The notes: generated from the sequence alone by a model not told the origin. 32,922 nucleotides of DNA from CAZIJH01 sp964539655 (GCA_964539655.1 CAZIJH010000006.1:1-32922); one strand, 5' to 3'. Shown: positions 22,184-30,657, numbered from the stretch's first letter. Made by a program: numbers and translations.

Positions 22184-22236
22184 ATTTACTGTGCTCTCTT
22201 TTTCAATTTCAAACGTTGTTATTTCAGAAACATAAA

Positions 22237-22244
22237 TTTAAATT
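22237..22244 (+). promoter_or_regulatory. TATA box of the cassette TIM-barrel gene
   Basis: TTTAAATT ends 24 nt before ATG 22268, matching the leaderless spacing of other genes here. This favours 22268 over the ATG at 22256. Confidence 0.45.
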
Positions 22245-22267
22245 TCTTAGAAATTATGCATAGAAGC

Positions 22268-23350
22268 ATGCCGTCACTCAGAAAAGCATTGCCAATCGAT
22301 GCTCGCAATTACGAAAAAAGATTGATGTTTGCGATTGATCGTCCAAACATAACTGACTTGGATATACAAGTTTATGGGCCGCTGGATTCGGAATTGTATT
22401 CGCAAGGCGCACTTTCGAGATTTGACGAAGCCATTAAAAATATCGGGAATTTGATCCAGTCTTTTGACAGAAGATTGCATTCGATTACCGGAAGACTTCC
22501 GTATCACTTGACCCAAAATCATTATGAAAAAGGATTTGGGAAAAGAAAATCTTGGAAAGAATCAGAAAGAGATTTGCTTGCATACCTGCAAAGCTTTGCA
22601 AATTTGATGGACGTAGTTAACGTTGAGGGAGTTAGTAAATTTCATCTTTGCTACCATGATCAAGTCGAAATTCCTGTCGAAGCCCGTTATTCGAATTTGG
22701 AAAATATATTAAACGACCGCACAATACAGATAGCAAAAACACGTGAAAGAGCAGATTGGCTTCTTGATCAGACAAGGAAAATTTTCAAACATAATGAAAT
22801 CGTAATTAAACAAGAAAATACTTCGTATAATTCAGAGCGTTTGGAAACAGACGAGACTGCTTATTTGTCAGCCGAAGAATTTTTACCACTCATACAGAAA
22901 GGAATAAAGATACATCTCGATCCCGCGCATGTGGCTCTGCAGCTCGAAGCTGTAAGACTAGCAAAAAAAGGAAAAAGACTACCTTCAAGGTTGATAGTTC
23001 TAGAGGAATCATTCGATGGAATTTTACCGTATTCTCTCAGAGAACCTACTCAGAGTGACGGAAAATACGACATACATAGATTTGTCGATGTGATAGGGAA
23101 GGAGAACATCGTGTCGGTTGATGTGTCGCAGACGATCAGAGGTGGCGAGGAGAAAATGGGTCATGTATTTGGAATAGGTCATTCATTCCCTGTCAATCAT
23201 CCCGAAGGCGTCGTCAATTTCAAAAATTTGAAAAAACTTTTGATGCAAGAAGTCGTCTGGATACCCGAGGAGGCCGGCACACACATCGATCCGGAAATCG
23301 GAATTAATCAGAAATTGCTAAAAACTTTAGATGCGATTGAAAAATTCTAA
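22268..23350 (+). CDS. Xylose-isomerase-like TIM-barrel protein, function unknown
   Basis: This 360-aa protein has motifs of the sugar phosphate isomerase / AP endonuclease 2 superfamily: VIKQENTSY (metal-ligand Glu), KIHLDPAHVAL (Asp and His), SVDVSQTIRGG and VVWIPEEAG near the end. FGIGHSFPVNHPEG is a His-rich strand close to the usual last ligand. It is longer than the other family member in this window (13627-14496), with which it shares the DPAH motif. Start 22268 is chosen from TATA spacing. It is the second plus-strand gene of the cassette between L2 and S19. The substrate is unknown. Confidence 0.65.
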   Translation: MPSLRKALPIDARNYEKRLMFAIDRPNITDLDIQVYGPLDSELYSQGALSRFDEAIKNIGNLIQSFDRRLHSITGRLPYHLTQNHYEKGFGKRKSWKESERDLLAYLQSFANLMDVVNVEGVSKFHLCYHDQVEIPVEARYSNLENILNDRTIQIAKTRERADWLLDQTRKIFKHNEIVIKQENTSYNSERLETDETAYLSAEEFLPLIQKGIKIHLDPAHVALQLEAVRLAKKGKRLPSRLIVLEESFDGILPYSLREPTQSDGKYDIHRFVDVIGKENIVSVDVSQTIRGGEEKMGHVFGIGHSFPVNHPEGVVNFKNLKKLLMQEVVWIPEEAGTHIDPEIGINQKLLKTLDAIEKF

Positions 23351-23388
23351 GTCAATAATAATTTGGGGAAAAAAATAAAAAAATAATT

Positions 23389-24093
23389 TTATCTACCCTT
23401 TCTCTTTCCGACTCTTCTCGCGGCGATGCTTCCGACCTTTGCTCCAGGCGGCGCGCTTCTGCTGACCGTTCTGGACGGCCTAGGCCTCTTGCTTCTTCCA
23501 CCGTACGGGTGATCGGCGGGGGTCTGCGCGACACCGGCGCTTCTCGGGAATATCTTTCCGCGGGTCATCTTCGCGAACCATTGCGTGCCTACTTTCAGCC
23601 ACGGCTTCTCTGGCCTACCGCTCGCGGCAGGAATTCCGATTGATGCCCTGCACCTTCCGTCCATTTCCCTGACTGCACCTGAAGAAAATTGTATAGAAAC
23701 TTTGTCTCCTTTCTTGCTCAAAATTTGCGCAGCAACTCCCGAGCTCCTGCACATCTTCGGGCCCGAACCCGGATAGTTTTCTATTCCGAAAATTTTCGTT
23801 CCTTCAGGAATCTTAGAAAGCTCGAGAACATTTCCTTTTTTGATTTCGCCGTCATAACTGACAAGGTCTCCCACCTGCATCCCTTCGGGAGCTATCTGAA
23901 AAATTTGCTTACCTTCTTCGTTCCTGATTATTGCCAGCGGGGCGGATCGTCCGGGATCGTGCTTTATGTCAATAACTTTTCCGGAGACCGGACCAAAAGG
24001 AAAATATTCGACTTTGCCCAAATATCTGTGGCTCGGCGCTACGTATCTCGGCCCGCCTGCTCCTCTCGCTCTTGGAATTATTCTTTTACCCAT
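23389..24093 (-). CDS. rpl2: Ribosomal protein uL2
   Basis: This protein supports the peptidyl-transferase centre. It has 234 aa with the archaeal motifs APSHRYLGKV, IPEGTKIFGIENYPGSGPKMCRSSGVAAQIL, CRASIGIPAASGRPEKPWLKVG and PPGAKVGSIAARRVGK. The usually near-invariant segment before the catalytic-centre His (AMNPVDHPHGGG in bacteria, AMNxVDHPFGGG in archaea) reads AQTPADHPYGG: the His-Pro is kept but Met-Asn is replaced. The start overlaps the 61-aa ORF upstream by 8 nt. After L2 the cluster breaks and does not resume until S19. Confidence 0.95.
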   Translation of the reverse strand: MGKRIIPRARGAGGPRYVAPSHRYLGKVEYFPFGPVSGKVIDIKHDPGRSAPLAIIRNEEGKQIFQIAPEGMQVGDLVSYDGEIKKGNVLELSKIPEGTKIFGIENYPGSGPKMCRSSGVAAQILSKKGDKVSIQFSSGAVREMDGRCRASIGIPAASGRPEKPWLKVGTQWFAKMTRGKIFPRSAGVAQTPADHPYGGRSKRPRPSRTVSRSAPPGAKVGSIAARRVGKRKGR

Positions 24094-24271
24094 CTTGCTT
24101 CACCTTGATTATGTTCTGATTTCGAATATAAGTTTTCAAATTATTTTTGTATTCTCTTAAAGGTCTCAGCGAATGTGTCATGATAGCATCTATGACAACA
24201 TAAAGTAGTCCGCCTTCTCCTTCGCTGTTGTGGCCCGCTACGGAATAAATCAGGACGTCTTTCGCGCTCAT
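24086..24271 (-). CDS. Hypothetical 61-aa protein between uL23 and uL2 genes
   Basis: The protein is unrecognised. It begins MSAKDVLIYSVAGHNSEGEGG with a hydrophobic beta-like stretch LLYVVIDAIM, then a basic, amphipathic tail (RPLREYKNNLKTYIRNQNIIKVKQDG). Its ATG is 2 bp after the L23 stop and its end overlaps L2 by 8 nt, so it is embedded and coupled in the operon. Archaeal S10 operons normally have L23 directly followed by L2. It could be an added ribosome-associated factor or a frame maintained only by coupling. Confidence 0.6.
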   Translation of the reverse strand: MSAKDVLIYSVAGHNSEGEGGLLYVVIDAIMTHSLRPLREYKNNLKTYIRNQNIIKVKQDG

Positions 24272-24273
24272 AC

Positions 24274-24543
24274 CTACACGACTCCAAGCTTGACGGCGAC
24301 GTCGATCGCCTTGTTCTGCGGCTTCAATTTTATGTAAGCCTTCTTCTCGCCGTCCATCGTCACTTCGGTGTTGACTTTCTCGACTTTAACTTCGAAGGCT
24401 TTCTCGAACGCTTCTTTTATTTTTTTCTCGTCGGCTTTCTTGTCAACAATAAAAACTATTTTGTTTTCCCTCTCGACCAGTCCGATAGATTTTTCCGTCA
24501 TGTGCGGATATTTCAAAATTTTCCACGGATCCATCTTACCCAC
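24274..24543 (-). CDS. rpl23: Ribosomal protein uL23
   Basis: This is a tunnel-exit protein, docking site for SRP and other factors. The 89-aa protein has WKILKYPHMTEKSIGLVERENKIVFIV, KADEKKIKEAFEKAFEVKVEKVNTEV and KKAYIKLKPQNKAIDVAVKLGVV, as in archaeal L23. Normal length; it overlaps the end of L4 by 8 nt. Confidence 0.97.
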   Translation of the reverse strand: MGKMDPWKILKYPHMTEKSIGLVERENKIVFIVDKKADEKKIKEAFEKAFEVKVEKVNTEVTMDGEKKAYIKLKPQNKAIDVAVKLGVV

Positions 24544-25330
24544 CCAGCTTCTCCAACGATGATTTTGTGAAAATCGTCAGCCTTCCCGGCATGGCTCCCG
24601 GAGCTAGATACTCGGCGGAAAGATTTCCGACCTTGCAGACATTCGCGCCGATTATGTTCTTGACGGATTTTCCGATTCCATTGTCGTCTGTTATGACGAA
24701 CAGCGGGCCGATCTTAGTCTTGTATTTTCTTCCCCTCATCTTTCCTTTTCCGGCCCTTATTTTTTTCTGCGAGATTCTCTCCAGTTCCTTATCGAGTCCG
24801 ATCTTCTCCAAAAATCCGACCAGGTCTTTGGTCTTTTTTATTTCCTGTATCTTGTTGTCGACTATTATCGGAAGATCTTTGAAGCCGTCAACTTTGTGTC
24901 CCCTGTTCAAAACAATTTCCTTTACGGCGGTCGCGGCTATTGCGGAACGTATCGCCTTCTGGTTTTCCTTTTTATTAATCCTCTGCTCCCAGACTTTCAC
25001 GACAAGCGGAGGATGGGCGACCCTACCGCCTTTCGAGTGCGGTACGAATCTCGCCTGCATGTTCAAAAATGGAACGGTCTTTCCGTGAAGCCTTGGAAGC
25101 CTCGCCATCTCCCTGTTCATCATCGTGTATCTGTGCCTTCTGTATCCGTGGTAGTGCGCCGTAGTTTTCTTTCCCGCCATTGGATCTGTTCCGTAAGCCT
25201 GCCTGTCCTTGCTCTGGCTCGAGAGAACTGCTCTTCTTATCAAGTCTTCCCTGACAACTTCTGAAAAAACTTTTGGCAGATCCACTTTCTCTATCGCTTT
25301 TCCCTGAAGATCAAAAACATCCGCTTTCAT
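24536..25330 (-). CDS. rpl4: Ribosomal protein uL4
   Basis: This large-subunit protein has a loop that reaches the exit tunnel. The 264-aa archaeal form contains QAYGTDPMAGKKTTAHYHGYRR, the tunnel loop RLPRLHGKTVPF...RFVPHSKGGRVAHPP and the C-terminal IGANVCKVGNLSAEYLAPGAMPGRLTIFT. ATGA overlap with L3 (25327-25330) supports the start at 25330. No anomalies. Confidence 0.97.
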   Translation of the reverse strand: MKADVFDLQGKAIEKVDLPKVFSEVVREDLIRRAVLSSQSKDRQAYGTDPMAGKKTTAHYHGYRRHRYTMMNREMARLPRLHGKTVPFLNMQARFVPHSKGGRVAHPPLVVKVWEQRINKKENQKAIRSAIAATAVKEIVLNRGHKVDGFKDLPIIVDNKIQEIKKTKDLVGFLEKIGLDKELERISQKKIRAGKGKMRGRKYKTKIGPLFVITDDNGIGKSVKNIIGANVCKVGNLSAEYLAPGAMPGRLTIFTKSSLEKLGG

Positions 25331-26298
25331 TTCATTACCTCTCTGATTTCTGGAACTTGAAGCTTGACTTTCTGCGGCCTAATAGGCGACCTCAAAAAGA
25401 TCAGTCTCTTTTTCGGGCCGGGGACCGATCCTGACAAAAGAACGTAGCTGCTCTTAACAATTCCGTATCTGTTGATCCCGTTTGCGGGAGTGACTTCGCT
25501 TCCGCTTCCGATCTTCAGCACGCGCTTGTTAAGTTCGGTCCTGTTCTGGTAGCCGAGCTGGCCCGCCTGTCTTGATGTGAATCTTACCCTTCTCGGAACC
25601 TGCTGGGCGATCGCTCCGACGTGCCTCAATTTCTGCTTGGCGTGCCTGTTCTGGATTCTTATTCCGAATCTTTCTACAGGGCCTGCGGTTCCTTTTCCTT
25701 TCGAAACCGCGATGACGTCGACAAGCTCCCCTTCCTTAACAACATCAGAAACATTGGCATCCTTTCCGAGCAGCTGTTTCGCGAAATCGAATTTTTCTTT
25801 CACGTCCTTGCCCCCAATCTCTATCTCGAAAACTTCTGGAGTTTTCTTTTTGACTCCTGTTAAAACCGGTTGGGTCGCGACGACGAATCTCAAAACTGAA
25901 ATCTTTTGCAAAACTTTTTCAAGATTTGCGACTTGAATTTCCATCTTCGGCTTGACTTTCAATTTTCTCGCAAGCTCTTTCGGGAGCTCTGTAGACCAGG
26001 CTTCCGTTATCGCCTGCAGCCCTTTCGCATTTTTTTCGTAGGCGCGTATCCCGACGACTTTCAGTGGAGGGCATTCGAGAATTGTGACCGGCACGGAAAT
26101 TTCCTGCCCGAATGTGGGGAAACCTTTCCTGTTGTCAAAAAGAATAACATTCGTCATGCCGGCCTTGTAGCCCGCGAAGCCGAGCACTTTAGGCTTGTCT
26201 GATTCGGGGAAAGAAGTCACGCTCGGATAGATTCTCGCGGCTCTTCTTCTCGGCCAAAATGCAATAGGACCTTTCTTCGGTCGTTTGACTGCTGGCAT
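25327..26298 (-). CDS. rpl3: Ribosomal protein uL3
   Basis: This assembly-initiating large-subunit protein has 323 aa. It starts PAVKRPKKGPIAFWPRRRAARIYPSV and shows GFAGYKAGMTNVI, GKGTAGPVERFGIRIQNRHAKQKLRHVGAIA, RVRFTSRQAGQLGYQNRTE and GPKKRLIFLRSPIRP, all archaeal L3. GGTGGGTAG just before ATG is a strong Shine-Dalgarno match, unlike the many leaderless genes in this window. The A/T boxes near 26345-26360 are likely promoter elements, giving a leader of several tens of nucleotides. It is the first gene of the minus-strand ribosomal cluster. Confidence 0.97.
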   Translation of the reverse strand: MPAVKRPKKGPIAFWPRRRAARIYPSVTSFPESDKPKVLGFAGYKAGMTNVILFDNRKGFPTFGQEISVPVTILECPPLKVVGIRAYEKNAKGLQAITEAWSTELPKELARKLKVKPKMEIQVANLEKVLQKISVLRFVVATQPVLTGVKKKTPEVFEIEIGGKDVKEKFDFAKQLLGKDANVSDVVKEGELVDVIAVSKGKGTAGPVERFGIRIQNRHAKQKLRHVGAIAQQVPRRVRFTSRQAGQLGYQNRTELNKRVLKIGSGSEVTPANGINRYGIVKSSYVLLSGSVPGPKKRLIFLRSPIRPQKVKLQVPEIREVMK

Positions 26299-26439
26299 CT
26301 ACCCACCATGTTATCAAAGTAATGTAATATCATTAGTTTGGAAATAAATAAAAAGGTTTAAAAATCGGCCTTTTCGCCGAAAGTTGGCGCGGATTTCTTA
26401 AAATCAATGCTTATGAACAACAATTATTAAAAAAGGATT

Positions 26440-27108
26440 ATGGAAACTTCTATTATCATACCCGCCTACAACGAGGAGAAAGCGATCGAGAGCACCATAA
26501 GAAGGGCCAAAAAATTGGGCATGAAAGATTTTGAAATCATAGTTGTCGATGACGGGTCAAAAGACGCAACCTACTCGATCGCGAAAAAATTTTCCGGGAT
26601 AAGGCTGATAAGGCACAAGGTCAACATGGGTAAGGCGCGCGCTCTCATGACGGGATTCAACAATGCAAAAGGAAAATATCTTGCGACTGTGGACGCCGAT
26701 CTCACTTATCCGATTGAAGACATCCCGAATCTCGTGAAGATCCTGAAGGAGAACAACTGTTCGATGGTCATCGGGTCCAGGTTCATGAAATACAGGCCGA
26801 GCATATCTAAGATGAACGAGATTGGGAATAAAATCCTTGCCCTGATGATCAGCGTGCTTTCGTTGAAGAGAATCACCGACCCGTCTAGCGGGCTGAGAGT
26901 GTTCAGGCAGAACGACTGGAAAAATTTGGACGTAAAATCCACGGGCCTTGATTGGGAGGTTGAGATGACCGCCAGAATTTTGAGGAGAGGATTGAAGGTT
27001 GTAGATTATCCGATAAGATATTCCAGCAGGGTCGGAAAATCGAAGCTGCATCCGTTCAGGGACGGGATAAAATTTTCTCTCGCTATATTGAGAGGAAGAT
27101 TTTTCTAA
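26440..27108 (+). CDS. Family 2 glycosyltransferase, dolichyl-phosphate-sugar synthase-like
   Basis: This enzyme transfers a sugar from a nucleotide donor, probably to a polyprenyl phosphate. The 222-aa GT-A domain has IIIPAYNEEKAIESTI, VVDDGSKD, GKARALMTGF, the DAD metal motif in VDADLTYP, and IGSRF. ITDPSSGLRVFRQ is the acceptor-side element typical of DPM1/DPG-like enzymes. It has no C-terminal membrane helices, unlike longer archaeal versions. AAGGATT precedes the ATG. The neighbouring GT-C-like membrane protein on the other strand could use the lipid-linked sugar it makes. Confidence 0.9.
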   Translation: METSIIIPAYNEEKAIESTIRRAKKLGMKDFEIIVVDDGSKDATYSIAKKFSGIRLIRHKVNMGKARALMTGFNNAKGKYLATVDADLTYPIEDIPNLVKILKENNCSMVIGSRFMKYRPSISKMNEIGNKILALMISVLSLKRITDPSSGLRVFRQNDWKNLDVKSTGLDWEVEMTARILRRGLKVVDYPIRYSSRVGKSKLHPFRDGIKFSLAILRGRFF

Positions 27109-27118
27109 AAAAAATTAT

Positions 27119-28966
27119 TTAGGAAACCAGCGCATACGCAAGTCCGAAAATAGCATTCGGATAGGTCTTTGGCTCTCCCAGGTTCACCCATTTTACTATC
27201 TTCGAAATTTTCATCAGCATGCTGTTGTCAGGCTCTAATGTTATGTCTCCGCGCTCGTAAAATTTCAGGAACCTGTCTGTGAAGATGTAGACGCTGTACG
27301 TCTCGAAAAGGGAATAGATTGTCTGCTTGTTTCCGGAAATCTTGTACGTCTCGCTGCCGTCGCATTCCGTTATCTGCAAACTTCCCTCGAATTTGATGCA
27401 GGCTTTTTCGTAAGTATCGGACACGTGCACTGCAAATGTTTGCGTGAAATTCAATTTCCCGGCCTGAGCAGAAAACTTCGGATGATTGTCGAGAAATACT
27501 TTGAATGCTGTCAGATGGTCCGATAAAGTTGATTGGGAATAATTTTTTGACGGATTGGCGTTTTTATAGAGCCTGTATTGCGAATTTTCAAAAACAAGCG
27601 AGAGCCCTTCTGATTTTTCAATTATACTTTTGAGGGACGTGCTATCTTTGTTTTCAAGCACGTAATAAACCGGATACGAATCGATGGACTTCGAACTGTT
27701 GCCAATCAGTACCCTGCTAGGGCTGTACGGATTAACGGGATTGTCAAGCTGCTCGTAACCCGCAAGGTAGATTATGTTGTGCTCGCGCCCGTATTTCGTT
27801 GCTGGATCGTACAGGACCTGCTTTCCGAAATCTTCGTTGCTTTTCAATGCATCCACTACTTGGAGGTCTTCATCGTCCATTTTGACAACGAATTTTTCTA
27901 TCTGGATCCAGTAGTACGGAATCGAGACTACCATGAAAGCGAGAGCCGCGGCAGCAATTATCCATTTTCTGGATTTGAAAATCGAAAACAGGGAAATCGC
28001 TGCGAGCACCGACATCGGATAGAATATGTAGGAAAGTGTCCTCGACGGCGTGCTGACCTGCCCGAGCATTATTGGCGACAAATCTATGAAATAAATCTGG
28101 GACAGAAATAAAACAAGCAAGAAAAATATGCTGACAAATTTGTAATTCAAATTTTGTTTTCTCACAATATACATCCCATGCAATGCGAAAAAAATTATTA
28201 GCGGGGGGAAAATGAGCACGGGCAATGAAAATATCGAGAACATCGTGTCAAAATATTTCATTGATGACATGAGTGCGAAAGGGAATTTCGCCGCATAGAA
28301 TTTCAACAGAATCGTATGAGGCAACGAAATTAAAAATGCTGTGATGTAAGTTACACCTGCCGGGATGAAAGCCGAGAATTTTTTCCTGTTCCAAAATTCA
28401 AGCGCGCTGTATACAGCCAACAACAAGATTGTCAAAGGATAGGAGGGATGTGTCATTATTTGCAATGCAAGGAATATTCCTGCAAAGAACGGCTTCCTCG
28501 ATACGAAGAAATAAAGTGAAAGGAGCAGGAACACCATGCTCAACGCCTGAGGTATTGGAAGAAATCCTATGTTCGCCGAGGTGTACACAACTGTGATTGT
28601 CGAGAAGAGGGCGGCGAGAAGCGAGACTCCTTTTTCGTTAGTAAGCTTCAGTGTGAGCTTGTACGCGACGAGAGGGAACGCCAGCGCGAAAAAAATCGTT
28701 ATTGCCAAGAGGCTCGCGGAAAGAGGGACCCTTAAAATGTTCGTAAACGAGGCCGCTAGCAGGCTCATGAATTTTGGATAGTCGTCGTAAAAAATATTTT
28801 TCAAATCCTCTGATATCAGCAGAGATCTTTGGTACGCGTACGCCGTGTCGCCGGTGATGACGTAATTCGGCAGGGAAAAAATTACAGTGGGAGCAAGCAT
28901 GAGAAGTATCGCTGCGATATTGAAAATTATCAGAACGTTAGTAAAATTCAATTTTGCAAGTTTCAT
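27119..28966 (-). CDS. Polytopic membrane protein, GT-C glycosyltransferase-like
   Basis: This 615-aa protein has about 12 hydrophobic segments in the first 400 residues and a soluble, probably extracytoplasmic C-terminal domain (about 385-615). Topology and the acidic motif in the first outer loop (ITGDTAY, then FYDDYPKF) resemble GT-C enzymes, which use lipid-linked sugars, but no specific family can be named. A basic loop (YIVRKQNLNYK) and a short one (KSRKW) are cytoplasmic-type. The C-terminal domain has Cys residues at CIKFEGSLQITEC, possibly a disulfide. Its start overlaps the end of the radical SAM gene by 4 nt. Confidence 0.6.
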   Translation of the reverse strand: MKLAKLNFTNVLIIFNIAAILLMLAPTVIFSLPNYVITGDTAYAYQRSLLISEDLKNIFYDDYPKFMSLLAASFTNILRVPLSASLLAITIFFALAFPLVAYKLTLKLTNEKGVSLLAALFSTITVVYTSANIGFLPIPQALSMVFLLLSLYFFVSRKPFFAGIFLALQIMTHPSYPLTILLLAVYSALEFWNRKKFSAFIPAGVTYITAFLISLPHTILLKFYAAKFPFALMSSMKYFDTMFSIFSLPVLIFPPLIIFFALHGMYIVRKQNLNYKFVSIFFLLVLFLSQIYFIDLSPIMLGQVSTPSRTLSYIFYPMSVLAAISLFSIFKSRKWIIAAAALAFMVVSIPYYWIQIEKFVVKMDDEDLQVVDALKSNEDFGKQVLYDPATKYGREHNIIYLAGYEQLDNPVNPYSPSRVLIGNSSKSIDSYPVYYVLENKDSTSLKSIIEKSEGLSLVFENSQYRLYKNANPSKNYSQSTLSDHLTAFKVFLDNHPKFSAQAGKLNFTQTFAVHVSDTYEKACIKFEGSLQITECDGSETYKISGNKQTIYSLFETYSVYIFTDRFLKFYERGDITLEPDNSMLMKISKIVKWVNLGEPKTYPNAIFGLAYALVS

Positions 28967-30021
28967 TTTCCATCTTCGTCTGTTTTCTTGGCATTTTTAA
29001 ATTCTTCAATCGGAATCGGCATGTTCGGCTTGTTTGCGAGCGGCTCGCAGAAATCCTTGTAATATTCTTCCCAGAACGCCTGCTTGCAGTACGGCTTGAA
29101 AGTTTTTATGTGTTCGAAGCTGCCCATCTTCTTCCAGATTTTTTCCAGCGGCTCTTCCAAAACGTTTCCGTAGGAAATCTGCACAAGCGGGCATGTGATG
29201 ACATCGCCATAGGAAGTGATGTGAATTCTTTCGGTCCCGCCCGGACATCCGCTCCTTCCGTTAAAATTGAAAATCGTGTCTGCTCTTACATGTTTAGTTT
29301 TCAACAGATTGTTGTATTTTACCAGATCTTCCTGCGTCAATCTGTTGCCGGATTCTCCCTTGCCGTAAGTCGACAGAGGATTCAAAAGCAAAAATGTTCC
29401 AAGCTTTTTCGTAAGTTTTACGAGCTCCGGAATTTTGTCAATGTTGTTGTGCGTGACAACTACGCTGAGGCACACGTTGAGTCCGACATTCTTCGCGTAG
29501 CCGACGCCTTCCATTATTTTTTTGTAGCTTCCTTTTACATTCCTCGCTGTGTCGTGTTCTTCCTCGACAGCACTCTCGAGGCTGATCTGAAGCGTGTTAA
29601 GGCCGGCCTCTTTCAGTCTCGTGACTCTTTCCTGCGTCAATAAAAATCCGTTTGAAACCAGCGAGATGATTGTCCTCTCGGGCTGGAAATTTTTGATAAT
29701 CTGCAACAGCCTTTCCTCGTTTATCAGCATCGGCTCTCCGCCTGTGATATTCACGTGGATCGCGCCGAGCTTCATGGCCTGCTGCCAGACATCCTTAATC
29801 TCGTCGACTGTCAAATATCTTTTTCCGGAATTTTTCAGATGATAAGCGGAACAGAACGGGCAGCTGAAATTGCACTCGTAAAGCATCGCCCAATCAATGG
29901 TTCTCAATACGGGCTTGCGCATCACGATTTTTTTGAAAAATCCTTTTGCTATCCTTCCGGCAATGCGGTGGTTGTTCTTGACGAATTTTAAATGCTCTAC
30001 CGCGTTGTTGACGCCACCCAT
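28963..30021 (-). CDS. Radical SAM protein with Cys-rich C-terminal region (SPASM-like)
   Basis: This is a 4Fe-4S S-adenosylmethionine enzyme of 352 aa. The cluster motif CNFSCPFC has C50, C54 and C57, and GGEPM is the SAM-binding motif. The C-terminal part has GCPGGTERIHITSYGDVITCPLV and later Cys (PYCKQAF, DFCEPL), as in SPASM/twitch proteins that bind extra clusters. Its substrate is unknown; relatives modify peptides, cofactors or envelope lipids. A TATA box at 30045-30052 lies 24 nt before the ATG. The stop overlaps the start of the membrane protein gene (ATGA), so the two form a pair. Confidence 0.87.
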   Translation of the reverse strand: MGGVNNAVEHLKFVKNNHRIAGRIAKGFFKKIVMRKPVLRTIDWAMLYECNFSCPFCSAYHLKNSGKRYLTVDEIKDVWQQAMKLGAIHVNITGGEPMLINEERLLQIIKNFQPERTIISLVSNGFLLTQERVTRLKEAGLNTLQISLESAVEEEHDTARNVKGSYKKIMEGVGYAKNVGLNVCLSVVVTHNNIDKIPELVKLTKKLGTFLLLNPLSTYGKGESGNRLTQEDLVKYNNLLKTKHVRADTIFNFNGRSGCPGGTERIHITSYGDVITCPLVQISYGNVLEEPLEKIWKKMGSFEHIKTFKPYCKQAFWEEYYKDFCEPLANKPNMPIPIEEFKNAKKTDEDGK

Positions 30022-30044
30022 ACCGATTATTTTGAATGCAATTC

Positions 30045-30052
30045 TTTAAATA
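30045..30052 (-). promoter_or_regulatory. TATA box of the radical SAM gene
   Basis: TATTTAAA on the minus strand, 24 nt from ATG 30021, between the methyltransferase stop and the radical SAM start. It fits a leaderless transcript. Confidence 0.5.
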
Positions 30053-30074
30053 CTATTGTTGGCCGACTGATTTT

Positions 30075-30626
30075 TTATTTGTACGCGACGGCCAGATTGT
30101 TCATCCCGAATTCGAAAGAAGTTACGAAAATATTCCTGAATTTATTTTTCTCTAGGAGATTTTTCAGCTGGCTTTTTGAAAAATAACTTTTGTGGTCGCT
30201 TATCTGTTTTGGATCAACTATCTTCAATTTATAAGAAAGGAACTCGAGAACCGGCTTGCTCATCGGCGACGGTACAGTAATGATCATTACACCGTTCCTT
30301 TTCAAGATTCTGTAAGATTCTTTCAAAATGCTTTCCGGATAATCCAAATGTTCCAGAACTGCAAGGCATGTCACGCAGTCGAAGTAGCCCGGCTTCAAAT
30401 TTAATTTCTTTTTGATCTCCATTTTTCTGATGCTCAGTTTTTTAGAATCGAATGGATCAATCTCCTTGTCTATACCGACTCCGAATTTGATTTTGCCTTC
30501 AATCATCCTTAGGAAATCTCCGTGCCCGCAGCCGATGTCACACAAAACGGAATTCTTAGGAATGTATTTTCCAATCGCGCTTATCCTTCTCTGCCTGAGA
30601 AAAGGTTCGAGCAGGACTTCTTTCAT
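30075..30626 (-). CDS. Class I SAM-dependent methyltransferase
   Basis: This 183-aa protein shows motif I VLCDIGCGHGDFL (SAM-binding GxGxG), GVGIDKEIDPFD, the acidic LAVLEHLDYPESILKESYRILKRNGVMIITVP region (motifs post-I to III) and a C-terminal FSKSQLKNLLEKNKF strand-helix pair. It belongs to the Methyltransf_11-like group. The substrate is unknown but may be a surface glycan or lipid, given the glycosyltransferase and radical SAM genes downstream. It diverges from hemerythrin across a single symmetric TATA element. Confidence 0.85.
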   Translation of the reverse strand: MKEVLLEPFLRQRRISAIGKYIPKNSVLCDIGCGHGDFLRMIEGKIKFGVGIDKEIDPFDSKKLSIRKMEIKKKLNLKPGYFDCVTCLAVLEHLDYPESILKESYRILKRNGVMIITVPSPMSKPVLEFLSYKLKIVDPKQISDHKSYFSKSQLKNLLEKNKFRNIFVTSFEFGMNNLAVAYK

Positions 30627-30648
30627 TTTTTATAATTGCTTTGCGGTG

Positions 30649-30657
30649 TATTTAATA
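30649..30657. promoter_or_regulatory. Symmetric bidirectional TATA element
   Basis: TATTTAATA lies 24 nt before the hemerythrin ATG (30681, plus) and 23 nt before the methyltransferase ATG (30626, minus). It is the only TATA-like box in the 54-bp gap, so one element probably serves two divergent leaderless genes. Confidence 0.5.
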
